64,000 nt of DNA from Litorilituus sediminis. Lineage in GTDB: Bacteria; Pseudomonadota; Gammaproteobacteria; Enterobacterales; Alteromonadaceae. Both the position numbers and the translations under genes were made by a program. Under the pieces are notes generated by a model. That model had not been told where the DNA came from, made no database searches, and worked only from the letters and a program-made list of their open reading frames with translations. Location of the stretch: assembly GCF_004295665.1 (NCBI RefSeq), contig NZ_CP034759.1, positions 620,001 through 684,000 on the forward strand. Reading direction: 5' to 3'. Below, one piece after another: positions 44,884 to 54,800 of this stretch; position 1 is the first letter of the stretch, and every line of letters starts with the position of its first letter.

Positions 44884-47157
44884 TTAAGCCCAGTAATTAA
44901 CAATCCAATCGTTAATTTTTGCTTTACCAACCAGTATCTCAAATTCTTCTAAAGCATCGATTCCGTCTGACGAAATCACTCTACTCTTTATAATGTGTGG
45001 ATGCAGTTGAGCTTGCAACTGAAGTAATAGGTCTTTTAACTCTTTATCACCATACATTTTATTCCCATCAAACGTTAACTTAGGCAAGATTTTTTGAAGA
45101 AAAAAGTTGTTAATAAACAAGTCGGCATTATCAGAAAACTCTCCCAGTTTATTTTGGTAATTTAAGCCTTGTCTTATCGTTCGAAGACCAACTTCTACTC
45201 CCATAGGAGTAAAAAATGATTTAGTTAATCCGGCTAGCGTTAAGCAAAACTCGTTTTCTCTATCAAAGCGAGGGTACTTATTTCGGTCATCAAATTCATG
45301 TGCTTCAAACTTAATAGCTTTGTTAGCATCATGCTTAGTACTTATCTCTGATTCAATTTGAGCCCAATCAAATAACAGCGGGCTATCAAATTTCACGATA
45401 TGTGCTCTGTCTAAAATTTTAGGTGATAAGTAATGCGTTGTTTCATCAATATTTATTGCGCCAATAATTCTAACATTCTGAGGAAATACTATAGATGAAG
45501 GAATACTAATAACACCGCTAATCATTCGCCTTAAATCAGAGTGATATTTAATTAAAGAGTCTTTATCACTAAAACCAAATATACGTTTAAGCTCTTGGTT
45601 TATATCTTCATCTTTGAGTAATTCAACAAAATTTATTATGTTCCCCTTTTTGTATTTCGACTTAACTTCATCAATGATTTCTAATACGTGCTTAAACTCT
45701 GACAACACGTGTGAAGATTCATCATCTGCATAGAGGTGAATTTCAGGCGAGCCGTCTCTTTCTTCTAATAAGGATAAAAAGTCAGCAAAATAATACTCTA
45801 CCCGAGCCAAATTCATTTCATCTAAACAAATAAAATATGGAACATCTGGATTTTGTGAAGCTTCTAGTAACGCTTCTAAGAATGGCGTTGATAAGTATTT
45901 TTTCTCTAATGGATTGTAATACCCCAATAAATCCTCAGAACTTGTCCAGTTAGGTTTTACAGGTACTATTTTAGATACACCACCAACCGCTTCGGCAAAA
46001 GATTTAACTAAATTAGTTTTACCTGAACCAGATTCACCAGCAAGAATAATTAAGTCATTAGTCTGTAGCAGCGCAAAATAATTCTCCAATATATGACGGG
46101 GGTACATTATGTCTTTGTTATAGAGGTAGGCTTGAATATGAGCCGTAGCAGTTTTGTAATTGCCTTTAAAGTCATCATTAAAGCTTAATAAAGAATCCCT
46201 CCTGTCGTCATTTTGGGGCTCCATAACTATTTGGCTATAAATATTTTCATCTATAAACTCTAGGCCTAATAATGTATCTGCCTGAGATTTTACAAAGGCA
46301 TTTAACTTTTCAAGCATCTTCATATGATTTTCCTTCTCTGCCTTTAACTGCTCTTTGATAATTTGTATTTCATTAAGTAACTCTGTCTTTTTAACTTTAG
46401 ATTTTTGAATTGCCTGACTTAAGCTTTTATCTTGCTCTTGTAGCTTTTTACTCGTAGTGGCTACTTTCCCTTCAATAGACCTTAAGCTACCTTTAACTGT
46501 TTCCTCTTCAACAGTAAGGCTGTTAAGGTTTTGTTCAAGTTTTAAAATAGCTTCTTCAATTTCTAACTTTTTTTGCTCATGACTCTCTTTTATTTCTCTA
46601 GATAACCTTTCTTTTTCTGATTCTATTTCTACTAATATTTCAGGTTCAAACTTTGCTTTATTTATCTGATAAAGCTGGTTATATATCGTTTTTTCAATTA
46701 AGGCATTGCCTTCCTTATCCAGCGCAATGTCTTTATTGTCGATCTGTTTTAAAAGCTGTACATTTTTGTATTCGGTTTCTAATAAAAGTGGATTTTTGTT
46801 CTTTAACCTTTCGGATGGTGAAGCTAGCTCTAAGCGGGTTTTTACAATAGCTGTGTTTGTTTTATCAAGCAGTAAGTTGATGTCATCATTGATATCAACA
46901 TAGCCGGCAACAGAAAGCCCTCTTTGTAAAAGAGTTTCTTTGTAATGTAAGTCGCTAATGGGGTATTCTAACGCCTCACCATTTAGTCCTTTCACACTTT
47001 TTAAAACTAGGGAGGGTCTATTATTTTTTCCAATAATCCGCTTTAACTCACCTATAACTTCAATTTCATCGTGAGTGTTAATATCCCAATCATTTTTAAG
47101 ATATGATAAAAGATCATTATCATTGAAGTCTTGTAACTCATCTATACAGCGATTCAT
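44884..47157 (-). CDS. McrB-type AAA+ ATPase with long coiled coil
   Basis: A 757-aa motor protein. Residues 1-165 are of unknown fold, about 175-290 is a charged coiled coil, and 350-610 is the AAA+ domain: Walker A GESGSGKT (374-381), Walker B YFICLDEMNLARVE (441-454) with the McrB-type EMNLARVE, and the sensor region GAINIDETTHYLSPKILDRA. McrB ATPases form rings that drive a McrC-type nuclease; the DUF2357 nuclease is next in the operon. Its ATG overlaps the hsdR stop by one base (TAATG), linking it to the type I system. The coiled coil is unusual for classical McrB and recalls CoCoNuT-type relatives. Confidence 0.87.
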   Translation of the reverse strand: MNRCIDELQDFNDNDLLSYLKNDWDINTHDEIEVIGELKRIIGKNNRPSLVLKSVKGLNGEALEYPISDLHYKETLLQRGLSVAGYVDINDDINLLLDKTNTAIVKTRLELASPSERLKNKNPLLLETEYKNVQLLKQIDNKDIALDKEGNALIEKTIYNQLYQINKAKFEPEILVEIESEKERLSREIKESHEQKKLEIEEAILKLEQNLNSLTVEEETVKGSLRSIEGKVATTSKKLQEQDKSLSQAIQKSKVKKTELLNEIQIIKEQLKAEKENHMKMLEKLNAFVKSQADTLLGLEFIDENIYSQIVMEPQNDDRRDSLLSFNDDFKGNYKTATAHIQAYLYNKDIMYPRHILENYFALLQTNDLIILAGESGSGKTNLVKSFAEAVGGVSKIVPVKPNWTSSEDLLGYYNPLEKKYLSTPFLEALLEASQNPDVPYFICLDEMNLARVEYYFADFLSLLEERDGSPEIHLYADDESSHVLSEFKHVLEIIDEVKSKYKKGNIINFVELLKDEDINQELKRIFGFSDKDSLIKYHSDLRRMISGVISIPSSIVFPQNVRIIGAINIDETTHYLSPKILDRAHIVKFDSPLLFDWAQIESEISTKHDANKAIKFEAHEFDDRNKYPRFDRENEFCLTLAGLTKSFFTPMGVEVGLRTIRQGLNYQNKLGEFSDNADLFINNFFLQKILPKLTFDGNKMYGDKELKDLLLQLQAQLHPHIIKSRVISSDGIDALEEFEILVGKAKINDWIVNYWA

Positions 47158-50100
47158 TATCTATTCTTCTTAAAGTTTTCAGCTTGAGCAAATATCTCTT
47201 TGTATACTTCATCTCGACTCACTGGTGGATAACCAAATTTTGCAAGCAACATAATTAAATCAACTTTTAGTTCTGCTTTAATATCATCTCGGTTATTCCA
47301 GTCTGTGTACTTCGCCTTATCGTCTACAACTTCTTTTACCGCTTGAGCAAGCTCAATCAATTTGTCTTCTGGATAAGAGAAGTCATATTTAACAGCCAAT
47401 GATTTAAGAATGTCATAAAAGGCTTTCTCTTCAAAACTGATCCCCAAATCATCATTTGAGTCCATCTCTGTCTTTAAGTCGGTAAACATATTGATGATTT
47501 CATCAGAGAAGTCTTCAAGCACTTCACTTACCAATACATCTTCTTCTTTGCGTTCATTATATTTATCAACCAAGGCTTTAAAGCGTTTGGTAAAATCAAC
47601 ACCTTGTGCAAGGTTAACCTTTTTCATCTCATCAATGGCCTTTGCAAGCATCTTTTGCAGCAGCATGATTTTAGTATTTGGCAGTTTTATTTTGCTGATT
47701 TTGGCTAAATAGTCCTCATCAAAAATATCTATTTCACCATCGCCTTCACCAAGCTTGAAGATTTCTTCAACACCATCACTCTTAAGTGCCTCAGATATCA
47801 TTTCTCGCACTTTAGCGTTCATTTGCGCTGTGTCAGGTGCATCACCTTTGGTTAACTTGTAGATGATAGAGCGCACAGCAAGATAGAAATGAATAAAATC
47901 ACGTTCTTGTTGAGATAGCTTCTCGCTACCACAACAAACATCATAAGCCGCTTTAAGGCGCTTAACTAACGCCATAAATCGTTTCTCAAGTTTGCCTACA
48001 GATAGTACAAATTCAGCCGCATTATTTAAGCAATTTAACTGTGCCACTGGCTTGCCAGTGAAATAAGGCGAGGAATCGAATTTATGGAAGATGCGGTTAA
48101 GCAGATCTAAATGATCTTTAACAGCAATAACCGACTGATTGATATCTTCAAAGTTAGTGTCTTCTGACTTTGAGAACTGAGCTAACGCTTTATTCATCGC
48201 TGTTTTAATGCCGATATAATCAACAACCAAGCCTTTATGTTTACCAGAGAACTTACGGTTAACACGGGAAATAGTCTGAATTAGGTTGTGCTTCTGAAGT
48301 GGTTTATCAATGTAAATGGTATCTAAAAATGGTACATCAAAACCAGTAAGCCACATATCAACAACAATAGCGATTTTGAAGTTAGACTTTTCATTCTTAA
48401 ACTGACGATCTAGCTCTTTACGATACTCTTTAGTACCTAGCAGATTATAAAGTTCTTCTGGGTCATCCTTACCTCGTGTCATGACCATTTTGACACGTTC
48501 CATTGGCTTAGCTAATTTGCCAGCGCTGATGGCTCCCTTCTTCTCTTGTTCTGAATACAGCTCTATATCTTCAGCTTCTTTTACTACAAACCAGTCAGGG
48601 CGTATTTCTTCCAGCTCTTGATAAAACAAATATGCGATCTCACGAGAGCTAGACACAAACATGGCTTTACCTTTGATGGTTGAGCCTTCTTTTATACGCT
48701 GCTCATAATGATCTACGAAGTCTTTAGCTAAAGTACGAATACGATCAGGATCGCCCAATATCGAGTTCATGCTCGATGTCGCTTTCTTGCTCTCTTCTAT
48801 CTGGTGCTCGTTACTGCCAGACTCCTCACATTGCTTATAATAAGCTTCTATCTCTTCAAGCTTGGCGTTATTCAATAATACTTTTGCTGCACGGCCTTCA
48901 TAAACAATACGCACGGTAATTTCATCTTTAACAGACTCTGACATGGTATAGGCATCAACCACCTTACCAAATACATCTAGCGTGGCATCAATTGGCGTAC
49001 CGGTAAAACCAACAAATGTAGCGTTTGGTAATGAATCATGAAGATATTTAGCAAAGCCAAAAGTGCGTTTTACACCTTTTTCAGTGATTGATACCTTTTG
49101 GTCTAAGTTAACTTGGCTGCGATGAGCTTCATCTGAGATACAAATAACGTTGGTACGCTCGGTTAACAGTTCAATATCTTCAGTAAACTTATGAATGGTT
49201 GTTAAGAAAACGCCACCACTTTGTCTACCCTTTAGTAACTGTCTTAATTGGTCACGACTTTCAACACTCACTATATGCTCATCACCAATATAGGCTTTAG
49301 CATTAGCAAATTGTTGTGATAGTTGATCGTCCAAATCGGTACGGTCAGTGATAACTACAATAGTCGGGCTTTCAAACTCAACACTTTTCATTAAAAGGCG
49401 AGATAAAAACTGCATGGTAAAACTTTTACCACAGCCGGTAGCACCAAAATATGTACCACCTTTACCACTGCCACCTTCAACATTACCATCAACTGAAATA
49501 ACCTTACGTTCTTTTTTGATGTTATCGAAAAGCTTTCTGGCTGCGTAATATTGTGGGTAACGGCATACTATTTTCACTTCACCTTTTGACTTATCAGGGA
49601 AGTAGATAAAGTTACGAATGACATCGCACAGCCGTTCTTTGTCAAACAAGCCTTGTATCATGGTGTGAAGCGCATTAATGCCATCTTGTTCAATTGACTC
49701 ATCACCCGTAATTTTGCGCCATGCGTAATAAAAATCGTAAGGCGCAAATACGTTACCCATTTTGTTATTCACACCATCGCTGATCACACATAAAGCGTTA
49801 AAAACAAAAAGCTGAGGAATATCACGGCGATAACGAGTCGTTAACTGCACATAGGCATCGTGGATAGAGGCTTGCTCTTCACGAATGGCACTTTTAAATT
49901 CAAACACCACCACAGGTAGGCCGTTAATGTATAAAATGCCGTCTGGGATGCGTTTTGAGTTATCAGCAGATAGGCTATCAATTTCAAGCTGATTAACGAT
50001 TTTAAAAATATTGTACTGTTTGCTTTCACGAGAATCATGATTATATGGCGCACTTTGTTCAGCAACCATTGGTAAATCAATCAATTCTCTTTTCGATAGT

Positions 50101-50456
50101 GCAACATCATCGTAGTCAATCAGCTGGATATATAAGTCTTTTTTAGACGGCTCACCAGGCTTACTGCCAGCTTCTCGTTTTAACAAAAAGCCATCACTTA
50201 ACCATTTACAGAAGATTTTATTGCTTTCGTACAAGTCACTAGCTGGCAGGTTTTCTAGTTGCTTGATGATGGTATCAATTTCATTTGACGTAATATCATC
50301 TTGTGCATAACGGCTAGCTAAATAATCACGTAAATCATTTTCAATGATTACTTGTTCAGGGTCTCTAGCGAGTTCTGAACCTGATGTATACGGATAGCCT
50401 TGTTCGCCCAATAACTCAATAATAGCGGCTTCTAGTTGTGCTTCTGTAAATTTCAT
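47157..50456 (-). CDS. hsdR: Type I restriction enzyme R subunit
   Basis: A 1099-aa motor-nuclease subunit. The N-terminal endonuclease has PDGILYINGLPVVVFEFKSA (Asp at about 172, Glu-x-Lys at about 186). The SF2 translocase follows, with Walker A YFGATGCGKSFTM, IVVITDRTDLDDQL, DEAH box CISDEAHRSQ and FTGTPIDATLDVFG. The C-terminal helical region binds the methylase. It pairs with HsdM and HsdS but is separated from them by three unrelated genes on the same transcript. ATP-driven translocation and cutting of unmodified DNA is expected. Confidence 0.94.
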   Translation of the reverse strand: MKFTEAQLEAAIIELLGEQGYPYTSGSELARDPEQVIIENDLRDYLASRYAQDDITSNEIDTIIKQLENLPASDLYESNKIFCKWLSDGFLLKREAGSKPGEPSKKDLYIQLIDYDDVALSKRELIDLPMVAEQSAPYNHDSRESKQYNIFKIVNQLEIDSLSADNSKRIPDGILYINGLPVVVFEFKSAIREEQASIHDAYVQLTTRYRRDIPQLFVFNALCVISDGVNNKMGNVFAPYDFYYAWRKITGDESIEQDGINALHTMIQGLFDKERLCDVIRNFIYFPDKSKGEVKIVCRYPQYYAARKLFDNIKKERKVISVDGNVEGGSGKGGTYFGATGCGKSFTMQFLSRLLMKSVEFESPTIVVITDRTDLDDQLSQQFANAKAYIGDEHIVSVESRDQLRQLLKGRQSGGVFLTTIHKFTEDIELLTERTNVICISDEAHRSQVNLDQKVSITEKGVKRTFGFAKYLHDSLPNATFVGFTGTPIDATLDVFGKVVDAYTMSESVKDEITVRIVYEGRAAKVLLNNAKLEEIEAYYKQCEESGSNEHQIEESKKATSSMNSILGDPDRIRTLAKDFVDHYEQRIKEGSTIKGKAMFVSSSREIAYLFYQELEEIRPDWFVVKEAEDIELYSEQEKKGAISAGKLAKPMERVKMVMTRGKDDPEELYNLLGTKEYRKELDRQFKNEKSNFKIAIVVDMWLTGFDVPFLDTIYIDKPLQKHNLIQTISRVNRKFSGKHKGLVVDYIGIKTAMNKALAQFSKSEDTNFEDINQSVIAVKDHLDLLNRIFHKFDSSPYFTGKPVAQLNCLNNAAEFVLSVGKLEKRFMALVKRLKAAYDVCCGSEKLSQQERDFIHFYLAVRSIIYKLTKGDAPDTAQMNAKVREMISEALKSDGVEEIFKLGEGDGEIDIFDEDYLAKISKIKLPNTKIMLLQKMLAKAIDEMKKVNLAQGVDFTKRFKALVDKYNERKEEDVLVSEVLEDFSDEIINMFTDLKTEMDSNDDLGISFEEKAFYDILKSLAVKYDFSYPEDKLIELAQAVKEVVDDKAKYTDWNNRDDIKAELKVDLIMLLAKFGYPPVSRDEVYKEIFAQAENFKKNR

Positions 50457-50471
50457 ATGCTCCCCCAGCTA

Positions 50472-51866
50472 TTACTTCGTTTGAAGTTTTCCAATTAAAT
50501 TCGGCTTATCATGAGATACCGAATCCGACAGGAATTCGTTAACAACGCTGACAATATTGGCAATTAGCTTTTTATCTGTTGTGAAGAAACCTAAAGGTAT
50601 ATGGACAGGGCTAATATCAGGCATAGCTAGATGATAACTCACGGCAGCAAACTCTCCTTCTAAAACTAAAACTTCAACACAACCATCAAATAATCCATTT
50701 CTAACGCCCTCACAAAACTCCAAATTACCTAATTTGTGTTTCCATGCCCTGCCAGCATGGCTTTCAATATTTGGATGTTCGTCACAAGGTAGGTAAAGCT
50801 TAAAATCATAATTTTTACTCTTTCCCTTGTTACTATAATTAATAAGAGTCACTTTAGCGGTATTAAACCCGTCACTCATTCCCCAATAACGAGTATTTGC
50901 ACCATACCAAGATAATTCTTTTGCTTTTTGTGCCTTCTTAAGAGGCTTGAGTTGCTTTAAATGGTTCTCAATCACAGACAATGGTTGTCTACTGTATAGA
51001 GGCCCTAATAGAAGCTCATAAGGCTTATCATATGAGCCTGCCACCATTTCAGCGAGCAACCCCCTAAAATCTATGCTGGCATCATGAACAAATCGTGAAA
51101 TGGACATATCTTCAAAAGCATCCCAAGCCGAAGTAATACTATTTAGGTTGTTGCTTAATCTAAAGTTGTCTGTTTCATTTAAAATTTCTTGCGCCACTGC
51201 TTCGTCATTAACGTATTCCTGACGAAGATCTAACGGTTTAACTTGGTTGTCTAAATCAATCTCAAATCTTCGTTTAATTCTGTGAGCAATAGTTTTTTTA
51301 CTGGTAACTTTATCAACGGAATATAGGCTAGGCAGTGAGTTGTCATGAGTTTTAAACCCACCTAACTCATCATTTTGAACAAGCTGCTGAAAATGTTCAG
51401 TAAACATTGCTCTTGCATGTTGCTCACTTAAACTCTGTATTTCATGGTTTACCTTTAAGCGAAGACCTGAATGCCAATTCTGATGTTGGTTTTTAACTTT
51501 ATTAAAACCAGCTAGCTCGAAAGACACAGAAGCACTTTTAGTCTGCGGGGTTTCAACCATAGGCTTATCATCGAGTGATGAAAAATAACCTTTAGCTAGC
51601 GGGGTTAAAAACAACTTTCCTTCATCAGAATACGCAATTTCACCCTTACTAATGGGCTCTTCGATTGCTGCCGCAAGTTCTCGTAGGTTAAAACCGAAGA
51701 ATGAAGACAATTCAAACTTAGAAAGTGGTGAAATATAGAGAGCTTTAAGTAAAAACTCCTTAACGAATGGGAAACCTTGTTTACTTAAATATGAGAATTC
51801 AATTTTAAATGTCTCTGTAGGTACAATGTAGTCTACTTCATTAAATTCAATCGTTGTGTTTTCCAT
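50472..51866 (-). CDS. Unknown 464-aa protein embedded in the restriction operon
   Basis: No family recognised. Residues about 25-95 look like a winged helix (FPFVKEFLLKALYISPLSKFELSSFFGF, KGEIAYSDEGKLFLTPLAKGYF). The rest is mixed alpha/beta without catalytic signature. SSLDDKPM marks a linker, and HSGLRLKVNHEIQSL and GLLAEMVAGSYDKPYELLLGP are candidate conserved blocks. It starts 5 bases after the kinase-helicase stop and ends 15 bases before hsdR, so it is co-translated with both. The pairing with the kinase-helicase suggests it is that protein's partner or target (inference). Confidence 0.65.
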   Translation of the reverse strand: MENTTIEFNEVDYIVPTETFKIEFSYLSKQGFPFVKEFLLKALYISPLSKFELSSFFGFNLRELAAAIEEPISKGEIAYSDEGKLFLTPLAKGYFSSLDDKPMVETPQTKSASVSFELAGFNKVKNQHQNWHSGLRLKVNHEIQSLSEQHARAMFTEHFQQLVQNDELGGFKTHDNSLPSLYSVDKVTSKKTIAHRIKRRFEIDLDNQVKPLDLRQEYVNDEAVAQEILNETDNFRLSNNLNSITSAWDAFEDMSISRFVHDASIDFRGLLAEMVAGSYDKPYELLLGPLYSRQPLSVIENHLKQLKPLKKAQKAKELSWYGANTRYWGMSDGFNTAKVTLINYSNKGKSKNYDFKLYLPCDEHPNIESHAGRAWKHKLGNLEFCEGVRNGLFDGCVEVLVLEGEFAAVSYHLAMPDISPVHIPLGFFTTDKKLIANIVSVVNEFLSDSVSHDKPNLIGKLQTK

Positions 51867-51871
51867 AACCC

Positions 51872-54800
51872 TTACACCGCCTTCTTAAATTTCTTGGTTT
51901 TAGCATCCACAAAGCGATACAAGCTTTCATTGGCATTTTCTTCCATATAGGTAATCACTTTCCCAAATGGCAGTTGGCTATTTTTCCCCTGCCACATTCT
52001 TTTATCACCAACAATGACTAACCTATCCATTGCTCTAGAAAGAGCGACATTGATTCTGTTGGGCAAGTACATAAAGCCTGATGATTGCCTTTGGTCTGAA
52101 CGAGTAACAGATAGAATAATAATTCTATTCTCTTTCCCCTGGTAACTATCTACAGTATCAATATTGAGTAACTTAATTAGCTCATCAGAAAAGCCTGACT
52201 GTTTTACTCTTCGTCTTAAATACCTTTTCTGCTCCGCATACATACATATGATACCTATAGCAGCCTCACCTTCCTTAACTTGCTCTAACAACGAACTTAA
52301 AAAGCTCTTGTTCTCATCTACTTGTTTGAGCACACCAACAATCGCTTCAGCCTCTTTCTCATTGTAAATATTATACCGTGAGCCTTTTTCTTGGTGTTTA
52401 GCTTGTTTGCCTAAATGTGACGTATCAATCCACGTTGTAAATGCGCTCATCTCATTTGGTACATCATCATAAATATCGGGAATTTTGCGATCACCATTCT
52501 CAAGCTCACCATCGTAAAAACACTGTGATACAAGAGAACCAATAGCAGGTGCCATTCTGTATTGCACAAGTAGCTTGGCTCCTACTTGCTGGCCATAACC
52601 ACTTTCAAATGCCCGAGCAAAGTCACTTTCAATTAATTCATCAATATCATTAGAAGACGGAATACCTAAATGTCGGGCTAATGCTTTTTTATGAGGGTCA
52701 GTATAAAGAGGTGGCAATTGCTTATGATCACCTACTAGAAGAATCCGTTTACCAACTTGCATTGCAATAGCAAGTTCACTAGCAATAGAACGAGCAGCTT
52801 CATCAATGATAATCCAATCATACTGGTTAGTTGCTATATCAATATTCCAGTTACCTATACCAACACAAGTACCAGCTACCAGTTGTTTTGAACGAGCAAG
52901 AAACTCGTCCATATTGGCATTGCCTGACTGCATAACTTTGATCATTTCTTTCGACAGTTTCACTAACCGTTGGACAGAACTAGAAATATTATGCTCAATA
53001 GCAAACTCATGGTTTAGATCTTTTATTAAGCCACCTCTAATTTCACTTAAGTTATCGTGCCAATCTTTGTTGACTCGTATACTTTGAGGCAGCCTGCTAT
53101 TAATAAGAGATTTTCGTTCACCAATTTGTTTCTTAATCGCTTTTTTATGTTTAGCTTCTAAGTCACTATCATCAATTTCTTTTAGTGCATTTTCTTGCTC
53201 TGTGATCAAAGAAAGAAGTTGTTTATCTAGCTCTAAATAGGCTTCTAAATAATCATTTGGCGCTTTTAATGACTTAGCTAGGCTTAACACTCTATATTTT
53301 AACTGAGTTTCAAATTGCTCAACTTTTTGGCTAACAATGTTGTCCGAATATGCATCACGCAATGAATGAGATATGGTTGATTCACTTCGACTAAACCGAA
53401 CAACATCAAGATTCGTTTTTAAACGGCCACAGTGTTTTCTAATTCGTTCTGCCGCTGTATTTACAGCCTCATGAGACTGACTAACCAATAAAATTCGTTC
53501 AGTACCTTGTTTCTCGATTAAGTAATGAACAAAAGCAGCTATAAACTCTGTTTTACCAGTGCCAGGTGGGCCTTGCAGCATTGAAAGAGGACCAAATCTA
53601 AGAAGCTTTTGAAAGGCTATTCTTTGCTTATCATTAAGCTTAATAGTATTACCGTTATCGTCTTCTCGGTCATAACGCTTAAAGTCTTCATCAGTAACTG
53701 TTAAGTCGTAGTCTGTAGGATCTAGCGTGCAGTCTGGTTCAAAATAGTCCGATAAATTTTCGACAACGGAGTCTTGATCAAGAATACGAGTTAAGGCGTT
53801 TTTTCGTTTATTGAAAGAAGACTTATCTGCTTTGCTGCGGAAGAATATGGTATCACTCTCTTTCAAACGGTAAGCTCGGGGTGTATACCGTGATAATTGC
53901 ACCCTATTTAATCCAGAAGCAGATAGATTAACTTCTCCTATAAAGTAATCTTCTTCACCATCAACAATAATCGCTTCAACCTGATCTTTAGCTGTAAACC
54001 CGTCAAGCGGATCTCTGTCTGCTTCGTAAGGTAATATAAGCGTATCTTTATTATCTTTGTGAGCTCTTGGCTCACCAGTAAGCTCTACATAAGGGTGTGA
54101 TTCAGTCTCTGTTTTAAGAATTGCTTGCCACAGTTCACTCGTAGATATTGGTTTAACATTTACTTGAACTTCAGCAATTTGCTCTTGAGGCTCAAATGAT
54201 ATTGGTTTTACTTTGTGTTGCTTTAACTGAAATTGTTTTACTGCGTTCTCAAAACTGTAAAACTGACGAATGCGCCTATTAATATTATCTAAGTAGCTAG
54301 CTCGACCTTGCGAAATTCGAAGACCAAAAGGAAGCTCAAGAACTGCATTTTCTATATCTCTACGAGATACTTCACTTCTGTCACTTTTGATAGGGCGCAA
54401 TCCGTGCTCAAATTCAAAACGAGCGTCATCAAAGAAAAGCTTTTGAACGCCCCCTAGCCCTGAAAAAACAACGACTAAACCATAACCTTTGCTACGATTT
54501 TCTTCAATTGAGACATACAACTTACCCTTATCAGGATATATAGTAACCGGCTCAAAACCTTCTCTATTACTTCCAATTTCAATATTAATTAATTCAACAG
54601 TTGGCGTAGTTGTTTTTTCAGGATTTAAAACTGCATCTTTAAAGCGAGTTAACTCTTTAAAACCAAAGTCTACATCTTCAAGTTCATGAATAATCGCTAG
54701 ACTAATCGCTTCAAAATTGTCGTTTTTCGTGCCCCATTCAACTTCTAATAGCTCAGCAGTTATCTTCATAACGGCATAGTTATCACGTTCAAATGCAGAA

